From: Chloroflexota bacterium
GTDB lineage: Bacteria; Chloroflexota; Anaerolineae; Promineifilales; Promineifilaceae
Length of the DNA stretch: 41,130 nucleotides
Reading direction: 5' to 3'
Assembly: GCA_013112725.1 (NCBI GenBank)
Contig: JABFFZ010000051.1
Coordinates: forward strand, 1 to 41,130
Below the pieces are notes generated by a model, which saw only the letters and a program-made list of their open reading frames with translations, did not search any database and was not told the origin of the DNA. How positions within the stretch are numbered: the stretch's first letter is position 1; each line of letters opens with the position of its first letter. The position numbers and the translations under genes were made by a program. Below are positions 24,230 to 31,886 of the stretch, piece after piece.

Positions 24230-26512
24230 ATGCAGTTCAAAACATTAACAATCCTTACCCTGTTTAGTTTATTGGTTGCCCTCGGCTGGACACAAACAAA
24301 ATCCAGTCAGGCCCAATCAACCATCGAGATTGTTACTTTTCAAGGAGAAACCTTCGCCGGGGGCGAAAGCCAGGGAATGCAGGTAACGACGAATGGGCTG
24401 GAGATGGCGGACACGGCCGTCATCGCCCATTACCAATCCGCCGTCATCCACACCCCCATCGCCTACAACGCCGCCGTCACCCACTGGCTGGCCGACATAC
24501 CCGAAAGCGCCAGCCTGGAAATCCATCTACGCACCAGCCCCGACGGCCAGCAGTGGAGCGAATGGTATGATATTCACGCTCACGCCGACTGGAACGAACC
24601 GGGCGACGCCTGGCAATACGGCGATATGGTGGCGGTTCCGGCCGTTGACAAAACCCACCACTACCTGCAATTCCAGGTCAGCGCCGCGCGCTATTGGGGT
24701 GGGCCGGCGCCCCTGCTACGCCAGCTTGACTTTGTGCTAATAGACACCAGCAACGGGCCTACCACTGCTGAACTCATCGCCCGCCAGCAAGAGCTAGATG
24801 CCGCTAACCCACCAGAAACGCCCCAAAACCCGGAAGATTTCCCCCGTCCCTTTGTTATCACGCGGGCCGCCTGGTGTACCCAACCCGAATGTTGGTACAG
24901 CGGTCTGGACTATCAGACCTACACCCATTTGTTGATGCACCACACCGTCACCAGCAGCGGCGGCGACTCGGCGGCCATCGTGCGCGCTATCTGGGAATAC
25001 CATACCTTCACGCAAGGGTGGGGAGACATTGGCTACAACTACCTGATAGACATCAACGGCGTCATCTTTGAAGGCCATCTCAACGGCAACTACCATCAGT
25101 GGGATGTCACCGGCGTCCATGCCGGCGCGGCCAATGCCGGCGGCATGGCCGCTTCACTCATTGGCAACTTTACCTCGCCCGATGAAGGCGGCGGCAGTAT
25201 ACCCTCTACGGCGATGCTGAATGCCCTGGCTGACTTGTTTGCCTGGAAGGCTGACCAACGGGATATTGACCCCTTTGATGCCAGCCGCATGGTGCAGATG
25301 AGTTGGGGGCTGCCGCACATCATGGGGCACCGGGATGTGTACGGCGGGCTGAATACACTTTGTCCGGGTAGCAATGCCTACAACTATTTGCCCTGGCTGC
25401 GTAATGCGGTGGCGTCGCGTATCGGTTTTGTCTCCCCATACATTCACATAGACGAGATGAGCAGCAGCTTTACCAAAAGTAATGCTAACTGGTATGAAGG
25501 ACCACGCGGCTGTGGCAACAATGGACATTCGTATTACACCTGGTCTACTACCGATCCCAACCAAAGTACAAATTGGGGTGAATGGCGGTTTAATGTGCCG
25601 GTAGACGGCCGTTACCGTATTCAAATCTATGCCCCTTATTGCAATACCGGCGCCCCGGAAACCATTGGGGCGCGTTACACCGTTTACCACGCCACCGGTA
25701 CCAGCAGCGTCACCGTCAACCAGGATGCCAACGTTGGCCTATGGATGACGGTAGGTGAATTTGACCTGACTGCCAACAGCAATAATCGCCTGCGCCTGAC
25801 CGACCTGACCACCACCGATAACGGCCGTGGCGTCTGGTTCGATGGCATACGGCTGCTGCACCTGGGTCAGAGCGTCAGCGAAGTCCACAACAGCACACCC
25901 GCCCCCGATGTGTGGGTGACGGCCAACCCCGTTGAATTCACCTGGCAAATTGTCAGCACCGCGCCGGTGGTACAAACACAATTACAGGTTGCCACCGACG
26001 CCGCCATGAACAATCTGGTGTATGACCAGACCTGGTCAGGCGCCATCTTGCAGCACAGCCACATCTTTACCCAGGATTATGCGCACCTGTACTGGTGGGT
26101 AAAGGCAACCGTGCAGCCATCTGGCGGCGGTTCCCAGACCGTCACCTCCACCGCCACCCACTTCAGGCTAGATACCACCCCACCCACCAGCAGCGTCAAC
26201 GCTGTCTTGCAGCTACCAAACGCCCCCGGCTACTCCATTCACTGGTCGGGCACAGATGAAATTGCCGGCATCACCCATTACTTCGTCGAATATCGGCCAC
26301 AAGGTGGCAGCGATTGGACCGTCTTTGTCGGGCTGCCCCCTTTAGCCACCTCCACCCGTTTTGTGCCCCCAGACAGCCAGGTGTATGAATTCCGCAGCCG
26401 GGCCATAGACGCGGCTGGAAACGCCGAACCGGCCCATATCACAGCCGACATCTCCACCGATCAGGCAATTTTGCTCACCCATGCTATAATGCTGCCCGTT
26501 ATCAGGAGATGA
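24230..26512 (+). CDS. Secreted PGRP-type N-acetylmuramoyl-L-alanine amidase with golvesin-like domain
   Basis: 760 residues. Signal peptide at 1-30 (MQFKTLTILTLFSLLVALGW). Residues about 205-400 are a peptidoglycan-recognition amidase domain: THLLMHHTV (zinc His near 237), GWGDIGYNYLIDINGVIFEG, VHAGAANAGG, HIMGHRDVYGGLNTLCPG (His367 and Cys378). This domain cuts the lactyl-amide between MurNAc and the stem peptide. Residues about 410-545 match the golvesin C-terminal-like beta domain (SNANWYEG, HSYYTWSTTDPNQSTNWGEW, GRGVWFDGIRLLHLG). Two fibronectin-like domains follow and the protein ends AIMLPVIRR, a variant of the LPxxxR tail. AGAAGGAGTACGCG is the RBS. A cell-wall hydrolase at the surface or in the medium is likely. 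Confidence 0.9.
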   Translation: MQFKTLTILTLFSLLVALGWTQTKSSQAQSTIEIVTFQGETFAGGESQGMQVTTNGLEMADTAVIAHYQSAVIHTPIAYNAAVTHWLADIPESASLEIHLRTSPDGQQWSEWYDIHAHADWNEPGDAWQYGDMVAVPAVDKTHHYLQFQVSAARYWGGPAPLLRQLDFVLIDTSNGPTTAELIARQQELDAANPPETPQNPEDFPRPFVITRAAWCTQPECWYSGLDYQTYTHLLMHHTVTSSGGDSAAIVRAIWEYHTFTQGWGDIGYNYLIDINGVIFEGHLNGNYHQWDVTGVHAGAANAGGMAASLIGNFTSPDEGGGSIPSTAMLNALADLFAWKADQRDIDPFDASRMVQMSWGLPHIMGHRDVYGGLNTLCPGSNAYNYLPWLRNAVASRIGFVSPYIHIDEMSSSFTKSNANWYEGPRGCGNNGHSYYTWSTTDPNQSTNWGEWRFNVPVDGRYRIQIYAPYCNTGAPETIGARYTVYHATGTSSVTVNQDANVGLWMTVGEFDLTANSNNRLRLTDLTTTDNGRGVWFDGIRLLHLGQSVSEVHNSTPAPDVWVTANPVEFTWQIVSTAPVVQTQLQVATDAAMNNLVYDQTWSGAILQHSHIFTQDYAHLYWWVKATVQPSGGGSQTVTSTATHFRLDTTPPTSSVNAVLQLPNAPGYSIHWSGTDEIAGITHYFVEYRPQGGSDWTVFVGLPPLATSTRFVPPDSQVYEFRSRAIDAAGNAEPAHITADISTDQAILLTHAIMLPVIRR

Positions 26513-26595
26513 TATTGTTGAAAAGAAACATGTCCGGTCATTGAAATAATCCCTGCTATTCCTTGCACTCAAAATGACTAAAAGGATGCTTGATT

Positions 26596-26826
26596 ATGCA
26601 TGACAGAATCGAATTAAACCCTTTGGTTTGTCACGGCAAGCCAGTCATAAGGGGAACGAGAGTGATGGTATCTACCATCCTTGGCGCCCTCGCGGCTGGT
26701 GATACGATAGAAATGATTTTGGAAGATTATCCTCACATTGAACGTGAGGATATTGCTGCGGCATTGGCTTTTGCCAGCGACCTCACGCAATTTGAAGATG
26801 TTCCTTTTGAGATGAACCCGGCATGA
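26596..26826 (+). CDS. DUF433 family antitoxin
   Basis: 76 residues. The DUF433 pattern is complete: RIELNPLVCHGKPVIRGTRV, MVSTILGALAAGDTIEMILE, DYPHIEREDIAAALAFASD. These winged-helix-like proteins are paired with DUF5615 or similar PIN-like toxins and probably repress their own operon. The start ATG 26596 has AAAGGA about 10 bp upstream; TTG 26590 is less likely. The toxin start overlaps its stop (ATGA). No HIP octamer is present in the pair. Confidence 0.88.
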   Translation: MHDRIELNPLVCHGKPVIRGTRVMVSTILGALAAGDTIEMILEDYPHIEREDIAAALAFASDLTQFEDVPFEMNPA

Positions 26827-27179
26827 ATTTTCTTCTTGACGAAAATTTCCCAAAATCAGCCGAAGAATTATTGCATGGGTCAGGTCACAAGGTGATTGAC
26901 ATTAGGGGCACAGACCAACAAGGAGCAGATGATTTTCAACTTTTTGAGATTGCCCAACAGCATGAAGCGATTCTGCTCACTACCGATCGGGATTTTTATC
27001 ACACTGTTCCGCTAAACTATTCATCTCATGCAGGCGTTATTGTTATCGCTCTCAAACAGCCTAACAGAGAAGCTGTTCTTGCCAGATTGCGTTGGATCAT
27101 CTCTCAAGATTTGATAAATTCACTCCAAAATACAGTTATATTATTGCGAGATAACACCTATAGAATTCGTCGCAATTAA
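26823..27179 (+). CDS. DUF5615 family PIN-like toxin
   Basis: 118 residues. MNFLLDENFPKSAEELL (acidic N-terminal DEN), KVIDIRGTDQQGADDFQLFEIAQQ, ILLTTDRDFYH (Asp cluster) and GVIVIALKQPN follow the DUF5615/Mut7-C-like PIN pattern, so a metal-dependent RNase is expected. It forms a toxin-antitoxin pair with the overlapping DUF433 gene. Base composition is more A+T-rich than the flanking genes, which hints at separate transfer. Confidence 0.88.
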   Translation: MNFLLDENFPKSAEELLHGSGHKVIDIRGTDQQGADDFQLFEIAQQHEAILLTTDRDFYHTVPLNYSSHAGVIVIALKQPNREAVLARLRWIISQDLINSLQNTVILLRDNTYRIRRN

Positions 27180-27207
27180 GCAATTTTCCTGTTATGAAGG
27201 AAGAAAT

Positions 27208-28392
27208 ATGGTAGAGTTTGAACAAGTTGACGTGTTAATTGTAGGGACGGGGCCATCGGGAACATCCACCGCGCTGCATCTCATTCAGCAAGACCCGGCC
27301 TGGGCCGGCCGTATTGTTATGGTAGATAAAGCGGTGCATCCTCGTGACAAACTGTGCGGCGGCGGCATTACGCATATGGGGCTAAACACGTTGGCGCGGT
27401 TAGGGCTGGAATTGGAACCCCAGAGTTTTGATGTGCGTGAAGTACGGCTGCTGTATGAAGATGTAGCCTACTCCTTCTTTGGTAACCCGGTTTTTCGCAT
27501 CATCCGGCGGGCTGAATTTGACCATTGGCTGTTGCAAACGGCCGTAGCCCGCGGCGTCACCGTCTACCAGGGCGAAGCGGTCACGGACATCATTCCCCAT
27601 GACGACTATGTGCAGGTGGTGACGGAAAATCACGCCTTTCAGGCGCGGGTGGTGGTGGCGGCCGATGGCTCACGCAGTTTTGTGCGGCGGCGGCTGAAAT
27701 GGGATGATGATTCACGGGTGGCCCGGCTGATTGAAGTGCTGACGCCCGAAGACGCCCGTACCCAGCCGGAATTCCGCGATGGCGTGGCGATTTTTGACTT
27801 TACCCCCATGACCACACACCAATTACAGGGCTATTATTGGGATTTCCCCAGCTTTGTGCAGGGCAAGCCATACATGAATCGTGGCGTGTTCGACAGCCGC
27901 GCCCGCCCGGAACGGCCAAAGGCCGACCTGCCGCAAACGCTGCGTGACGAAATGGCCGAACGCAACCGCAATCTGGATGACTTTGAAATTAAGGGGCATC
28001 CCATTCGCTGGTGGTCGAAAGACGGCCGTTTCGCCATCCCCCGTGTCATTCTGGTGGGCGATGCGGCCGGGGCTGACCCACTCATGGGCGAGGGCATTGC
28101 TTTTGCCCTGGGTTATGGCGTGGTGGGCGCACAGGCGATTGCCGATGCCTTTCGCCGCGCCGATTTTTCGTTTGCCACTTATCGTGAATTGGTGCTGGCC
28201 GACCCCTTGTTTAAGCAGTTAGAAATTCGCACCAAACTGGCCCGTTTTGCCTACATGCTGCGTTACCCCTGGCTGTTTCGCCTGGGCTGGCAGGCCGCGC
28301 GCCTGGTCATTCGCTTCACCCGTTGGCGCGACCCGAATTATGTGCCGGTGATCCCACCGTCGGCGTCGTTGTCTGTAGCCCGAAATCCGTGA
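27208..28392 (+). CDS. Geranylgeranyl reductase family FAD-dependent oxidoreductase
   Basis: 394 residues. N-terminal FAD-binding Rossmann motif VDVLIVGTGPSGTSTALHL (residues 8-26), DKLCGGGITHMGL (the conserved Cys-Gly-Gly of the family), ARVVVAADGSRSFVRRRL, then the second FAD motif ILVGDAAGADPLMGEGIAFAL near residue 285. Family members reduce isoprenoid double bonds in chlorophyll side chains, archaeal lipids or quinones, and some act as halogenase-like or other monooxygenases, so the substrate is open; an isoprenoid quinone or carotenoid is a reasonable guess. GAAGGAAGAAAT is the RBS. It stands alone, followed by repeat copy B. Confidence 0.85.
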   Translation: MVEFEQVDVLIVGTGPSGTSTALHLIQQDPAWAGRIVMVDKAVHPRDKLCGGGITHMGLNTLARLGLELEPQSFDVREVRLLYEDVAYSFFGNPVFRIIRRAEFDHWLLQTAVARGVTVYQGEAVTDIIPHDDYVQVVTENHAFQARVVVAADGSRSFVRRRLKWDDDSRVARLIEVLTPEDARTQPEFRDGVAIFDFTPMTTHQLQGYYWDFPSFVQGKPYMNRGVFDSRARPERPKADLPQTLRDEMAERNRNLDDFEIKGHPIRWWSKDGRFAIPRVILVGDAAGADPLMGEGIAFALGYGVVGAQAIADAFRRADFSFATYRELVLADPLFKQLEIRTKLARFAYMLRYPWLFRLGWQAARLVIRFTRWRDPNYVPVIPPSASLSVARNP

Positions 28393-28437
28393 ATCGTGAA
28401 CCGTGAACCGTGAACCGAAGTCGGATTACCGATTACC
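28384..28437. repeat. Heptad array before repeat copy B
   Basis: GTGAATC, GTGAACC, GTGAACC, GTGAACC (7-bp period), then GGATTACCGATTACCGG. It begins within the last codons of the flavoprotein gene. Confidence 0.75.
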
Positions 28438-28440
28438 GGC

Positions 28441-28551
28441 TCTTTGGGAACTCAGGGCAGGCCGTGATGTGTGACGAGTGATGCGTGACCAGAGAGACCA
28501 CACGCATCACTCGTCACTCGTCACGCCGAACCCCATGAAATCCTGTAGAGC
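28441..28551. repeat. Composite interspersed repeat, copy B
   Basis: It matches copy A (9790-9931) from CTTTGGGAACTCAGGG through GACCAGAGAGACCACACGCAT to GAAATCCTGTAGAGC, lacking the 30-bp CTTCGACAAGCTCAGGG block. The centre is GTGATGTGTGACGAGTGATG against CATCACTCGTCACTCGTCAC, a near-perfect inverted repeat made of heptads. CCGATTACCGATTACG follows. The gap 28393-28562 holds no gene. Confidence 0.8.
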
Positions 28552-28562
28552 CCGATTACCGA

Positions 28563-29147
28563 TTACGTCCGCCGCGGCCGGCCATACAACCACCAGTATT
28601 CCGCCTGGGGGTATGCCTTTTGCCAAACGGACGGCCAGACAAATTCGCCTGGTTGCCAATGGGGGCGCAGTCCGACATCCAGCGTTTCCAGACTAGATAC
28701 AGCGCCGGCATCCAGTTGGTAAGGTGGCGCTTGCAGAAAATGAACCAGCGCTGCCGCCATGACACGGTTTTCTACGGCCGTTTCATAATTCACCGCCGCC
28801 ACCGCCCGTTGCCGCTGCACATCGTTCAGATAGGTACCCCATTGGCGGGCGCGCACTCCCAATTCTTCATGGGCGCGTTGTTCGGTACGCACCACCTTTT
28901 CCGTTAAAGCGGCCTGGAATTGGTGGACGGCCGTATCCCACTTTTTTCGTTCCGCATCATTCAACATGTCGGCCAGGTATTGCAGCCGGTGCTGGCGCAT
29001 CAGATAGCCACCCAGCGTCAGTTTGGGCATATCGCCATGCACCATCGGCCAATACAGCACCTCACTTTTCAGGTAATCATCCATTTCAGCCGCCATTGCT
29101 GCCAGAACATCTAAATCTTCATGGACTATATCTACCGTTGGGGACAT
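28563..29147 (-). CDS. Uncharacterised helical protein
   Basis: 194 residues, no family recognised. The protein is acidic at its N-terminus (DIVHEDLDVLAAMAAEMDDY), then LYWPMVHGDMPKLTLGGYLM, a long helical stretch rich in Ala, Gln and Arg (LADMLNDAERKKWDTAVHQF, VVRTEQRAHEELGVRARQW), and an aromatic C-terminus (GEFVWPSVWQ, EYWWLYGRPRRT). No signal peptide or membrane segment is present, so it is probably cytoplasmic. AAGGAGGTACCAC before the ATG is an almost ideal RBS and two HIP octamers lie in frame (ETAVEN, TAVHQ), both in favour of a real, long-resident gene. It diverges from the zinc-ribbon gene. Confidence 0.75.
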   Translation of the reverse strand: MSPTVDIVHEDLDVLAAMAAEMDDYLKSEVLYWPMVHGDMPKLTLGGYLMRQHRLQYLADMLNDAERKKWDTAVHQFQAALTEKVVRTEQRAHEELGVRARQWGTYLNDVQRQRAVAAVNYETAVENRVMAAALVHFLQAPPYQLDAGAVSSLETLDVGLRPHWQPGEFVWPSVWQKAYPQAEYWWLYGRPRRT

Positions 29148-29164
29148 GTGGTACCTCCTTCAAA

Positions 29165-29200
29165 ATTATGAATTATGAAGGATGAATTATGAATTCCATC
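29165..29200. repeat. Heptad array GAATTAT
   Basis: ATTATGAATTATGAAGGATG followed by AATTATGAATTCC, 7-bp period, in the divergent promoter region between 28563-29147 and 29284-30198. Confidence 0.65.
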
Positions 29201-29283
29201 CCTCAGCGCCGGTGTCAAAACTCCCATTTTGCGCTACGATTACCTGGATTATAACAATTTTGAGGTGGTAAAAGGATTGTCAA

Positions 29284-30198
29284 ATGTCATTATTTCGTCA
29301 CCCTGCCCTGGTGATCGTGCTGTTCATTTTGGCCGGTCTTGGCCGTCCGGCTTATGCCCAACTGCCCACACCCACCATTGAAACCCTGGCTGTGGATTTA
29401 TGGCCGGATTATGATCGCCCGGCCGTGTTGGTGCTGCTCACTGGCACATTGCCAGCGGCAGTCTTGCTGCCCGCCACCGTCACCATCCCCCTGCCGCCGG
29501 AAGCCGAATTGCACGCCGTTGCCCGCATTACCAGTGATAACGTGATGACCGATGATGTGCAGTACACGGCCAGCGAAAACGGCGTGACGTTTGTGACCTC
29601 TGACCAACGCTTTCGCGTGGAATACTATATGCCGTATACCACGGCAGGCAGCCAACATGGCTTTGAGTTTTCCTGGCTGGCCGATGTGGCAGTTGATGAG
29701 ATAGATGTAGTAGTGCAGCAGCCTGCCGCTGCCGGCAATATGCGCATCCAACCAACCGCCATCTCCAGCAGCGCCAACAGCCGGGATGGCCTTACGTACC
29801 ATGTGCTGCCGGTAACGGCCGTGCCCGCCGGGCAGCCCTACAGCGTGCAGGTGGATTACACCATGGAGCAACCGGCCTTGAGCGTGGAACAGATTGCCCC
29901 TCCCGCCGCCAATACAAACACTGCAGCGGCGGCCACACCGGCAACGGGTGATGGCCTCAATTGGCCGCTGCTTTTGGCTGCTGCCGGGGGAATTCTTATT
30001 CTCATGGCAATTGTGTGGCAGGCAGCCAGCATGAACCAACAACGGAAACGGCCGCGTAAAACGCCGCCACAGCGTACCCCGCCCACAGCCAAACTGGCCG
30101 TAAAAGCGGTGCGGTTTTGCCATGAGTGTGGCGCCCCGGTGGGGCCAGAGGATAAGTTTTGTCGGGAATGTGGCACGGCCGTGAAAAACCGAATGTGA
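29284..30198 (+). CDS. Membrane-anchored protein with C-terminal zinc ribbon
   Basis: 304 residues. Signal sequence 1-25 (HPALVIVLFILAGLGRPAYA), an outside beta-rich domain (about 26-195: LAVDLWPDYDRPAVLVLLTG, FRVEYYMPYTT, GFEFSWLADVAVDEIDVVV), an Ala/Thr-rich linker, one membrane helix (about 226-246, LLLAAAGGILILMAIVWQAA) and an inside basic tail ending in a zinc ribbon with two CxxC knuckles (CHECGAPVG and CRECGTAV). The topology links an outside sensor-like domain with an inside metal site. No enzyme motif is seen. AAAGGA lies 8 bp before ATG. Three HIP octamer-like sites are in frame. It converges on the PucR-type gene. Confidence 0.72.
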   Translation: MSLFRHPALVIVLFILAGLGRPAYAQLPTPTIETLAVDLWPDYDRPAVLVLLTGTLPAAVLLPATVTIPLPPEAELHAVARITSDNVMTDDVQYTASENGVTFVTSDQRFRVEYYMPYTTAGSQHGFEFSWLADVAVDEIDVVVQQPAAAGNMRIQPTAISSSANSRDGLTYHVLPVTAVPAGQPYSVQVDYTMEQPALSVEQIAPPAANTNTAAAATPATGDGLNWPLLLAAAGGILILMAIVWQAASMNQQRKRPRKTPPQRTPPTAKLAVKAVRFCHECGAPVGPEDKFCRECGTAVKNRM

Positions 30199-30236
30199 GT
30201 AGCTGTGGCCGCTCTTCAAGATCGAGCCACCTTTGC

Positions 30237-31886
30237 CTATTTATCCGAGCGCAGTTGCCACAACTTGAGCGCCAGATTCAGCCCCAACCGCATATTGGCC
30301 TGGTTCAGATCGTGTCCGGTGAGTTCCTGGATGCGCTCCAACCGGTACAGCAATGTGTTGCGATGTACAAAGAGGGATTCGGCCGTCTGGCTGATGTTGC
30401 CATGATGGTTAAAGTAAGCGTCAATGGTCTGCACCAGGGTGCTGTTATGCCGTTCATCATATTCGATCAGCGGGCCAATGACTTGCCGTGTGAAGGCGCG
30501 CACCGCCGGTACATCTTCCAACTGCCCCAACAGCCGGTATACACCCAGGCTGCCAAATTCCACCACTTCATCCTGAATTTGCAGCCGCTCGCTAAGCTGC
30601 ATGGCTTGCAGCGCTTCGTTGTAGATGCGTGGCCAATCAGCCAGTGACGTAGCTGGGCCGCTCATGCCGGCCACAATGCTTTCTTTGGGGAATTCGGTGC
30701 GCACCTGCTCCAGAATGCGCCGCCCCAGTTCGTGGGCGGAATCCATATCATTCTCGGCGCGCAGTTCTTGAAAGATGCAAACATGCACGCCGCCGTACAC
30801 GTGGACAAGGGCCGCACGGCCGTGTGTGGAGAGCGCCCAGTTCACGGCCGTTTCCAACCGGCGCAGCGAAGGTGCATCTTTGCGCACCCAGGCAATGGTC
30901 ATAGCCGCGTGGGGTGTACTCGTCTCATGATCCAGGCGACTGGCCAGCCGTTCGGTTTCCCGCTGGGGCAGCGTACCCGCCAGCAGCCCTTCCAGGAAGT
31001 CGCCACGCAGCGCCTTTTTGGCTTCGCTAACCGCTTTGGCTTTGGCCATTTCCAGCGCAAAAGCTGCCGCGCCATGTTCCACCGCCTGCTCATCCAGCAA
31101 ATCTAGCTCGTCGGCCAGACCAATCACCGATAAATACCCCCGCGCCCGGTCGCCAGAAATAATGGGGCTGACCAGCCGGCCGATATTTTCGATGGGTAAA
31201 ATTTGCTGCCAATGGCTCTGCCGGGCGCGGGCGGCGGCTTTGCGGTTGCGTAAAATGGCGGGCAGTTCTTCCCGCTGCGTCAGCTCCTCTACAATTTTTT
31301 CCACATCCAGCATGTTGGAACTGGGCATGCTAATTGCCTTGATTTCCAGCCGTTTGTCTTGCACCACTACAATTTTGCCGGTGAGCTTGGCAATGACATC
31401 GGTCATGGCCGGGATGCCCTGCTCTTCGCGGGACATTTCAGAGAGGGTGCGGTAAAGCTGCAAGCCGCGCTCGGTGGTGGCGGAGTAGCGGTCTACCAAC
31501 AGGGCGGCGATGGCCCGGTTGGCTTCGCGGATGGATGTGTCCGGTGGGGCCACCAACAGCGGCAGGTCTAGCCGGGTGGCTTCAACGGCTGTTTGTTCAG
31601 ACACCGCTTGAAACAGCAAAATACCGGCCACGTCCAGTTCCGCCAGCGCCTGTAATTTGGGGATAAGTAGTTTATCGGTGAGGCGTTCTTGCAGGGCGGG
31701 CGGCAAGATGATCAGGTCATGCGCCTGGGCTTGCAAAGACAAATTGTCCCAGGAAGTGAGAACAACCACCCAATCCACTTTGCGGCGGGCAGGGTCTTTA
31801 CCGGCAGCGACGGCCGTTTGCAGCGGCAGCGCCAGCCGCAGCACATCACTGATATTCACTTCACCGTGTGAAGGTTGGTTGCTCAT
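30237..31886 (-). CDS. PucR/CdaR family transcriptional regulator
   Basis: 549 residues. The N-terminal about 130 residues match the PucR ligand domain (ISDVLRLALPL, VDWVVVLTSWDN, DLIILPPALQE, ELDVAGILLF). A middle region from about 165 to 300 looks GAF-like (PAMTDVIAKLTGKIVVVQD, ARGYLSVIGL), followed by a CdaR GGDEF-like part and a C-terminal helix-turn-helix (LVQTIDAYFNHHGNISQTAE, then LFVHRNTLLYRLERIQELTG), the PucR HTH_30 signature. Such proteins activate purine, amino-acid or sugar-acid catabolism genes. The start overlaps the kinase gene by 26 bp, so it belongs to the kinase operon. The effector is unknown. Confidence 0.87.
   Translation of the reverse strand: MSNQPSHGEVNISDVLRLALPLQTAVAAGKDPARRKVDWVVVLTSWDNLSLQAQAHDLIILPPALQERLTDKLLIPKLQALAELDVAGILLFQAVSEQTAVEATRLDLPLLVAPPDTSIREANRAIAALLVDRYSATTERGLQLYRTLSEMSREEQGIPAMTDVIAKLTGKIVVVQDKRLEIKAISMPSSNMLDVEKIVEELTQREELPAILRNRKAAARARQSHWQQILPIENIGRLVSPIISGDRARGYLSVIGLADELDLLDEQAVEHGAAAFALEMAKAKAVSEAKKALRGDFLEGLLAGTLPQRETERLASRLDHETSTPHAAMTIAWVRKDAPSLRRLETAVNWALSTHGRAALVHVYGGVHVCIFQELRAENDMDSAHELGRRILEQVRTEFPKESIVAGMSGPATSLADWPRIYNEALQAMQLSERLQIQDEVVEFGSLGVYRLLGQLEDVPAVRAFTRQVIGPLIEYDERHNSTLVQTIDAYFNHHGNISQTAESLFVHRNTLLYRLERIQELTGHDLNQANMRLGLNLALKLWQLRSDK

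Noticed and set aside
24317..25690. Several minus-strand frames opposite the amidase
   Set aside because: Shadows produced by GC-rich codon use; the plus frame has signal peptide, zinc ligands and domains.
30199..30236. Terminator between zinc-ribbon and PucR genes
   Set aside because: The 38-bp convergent gap shows no stable stem.
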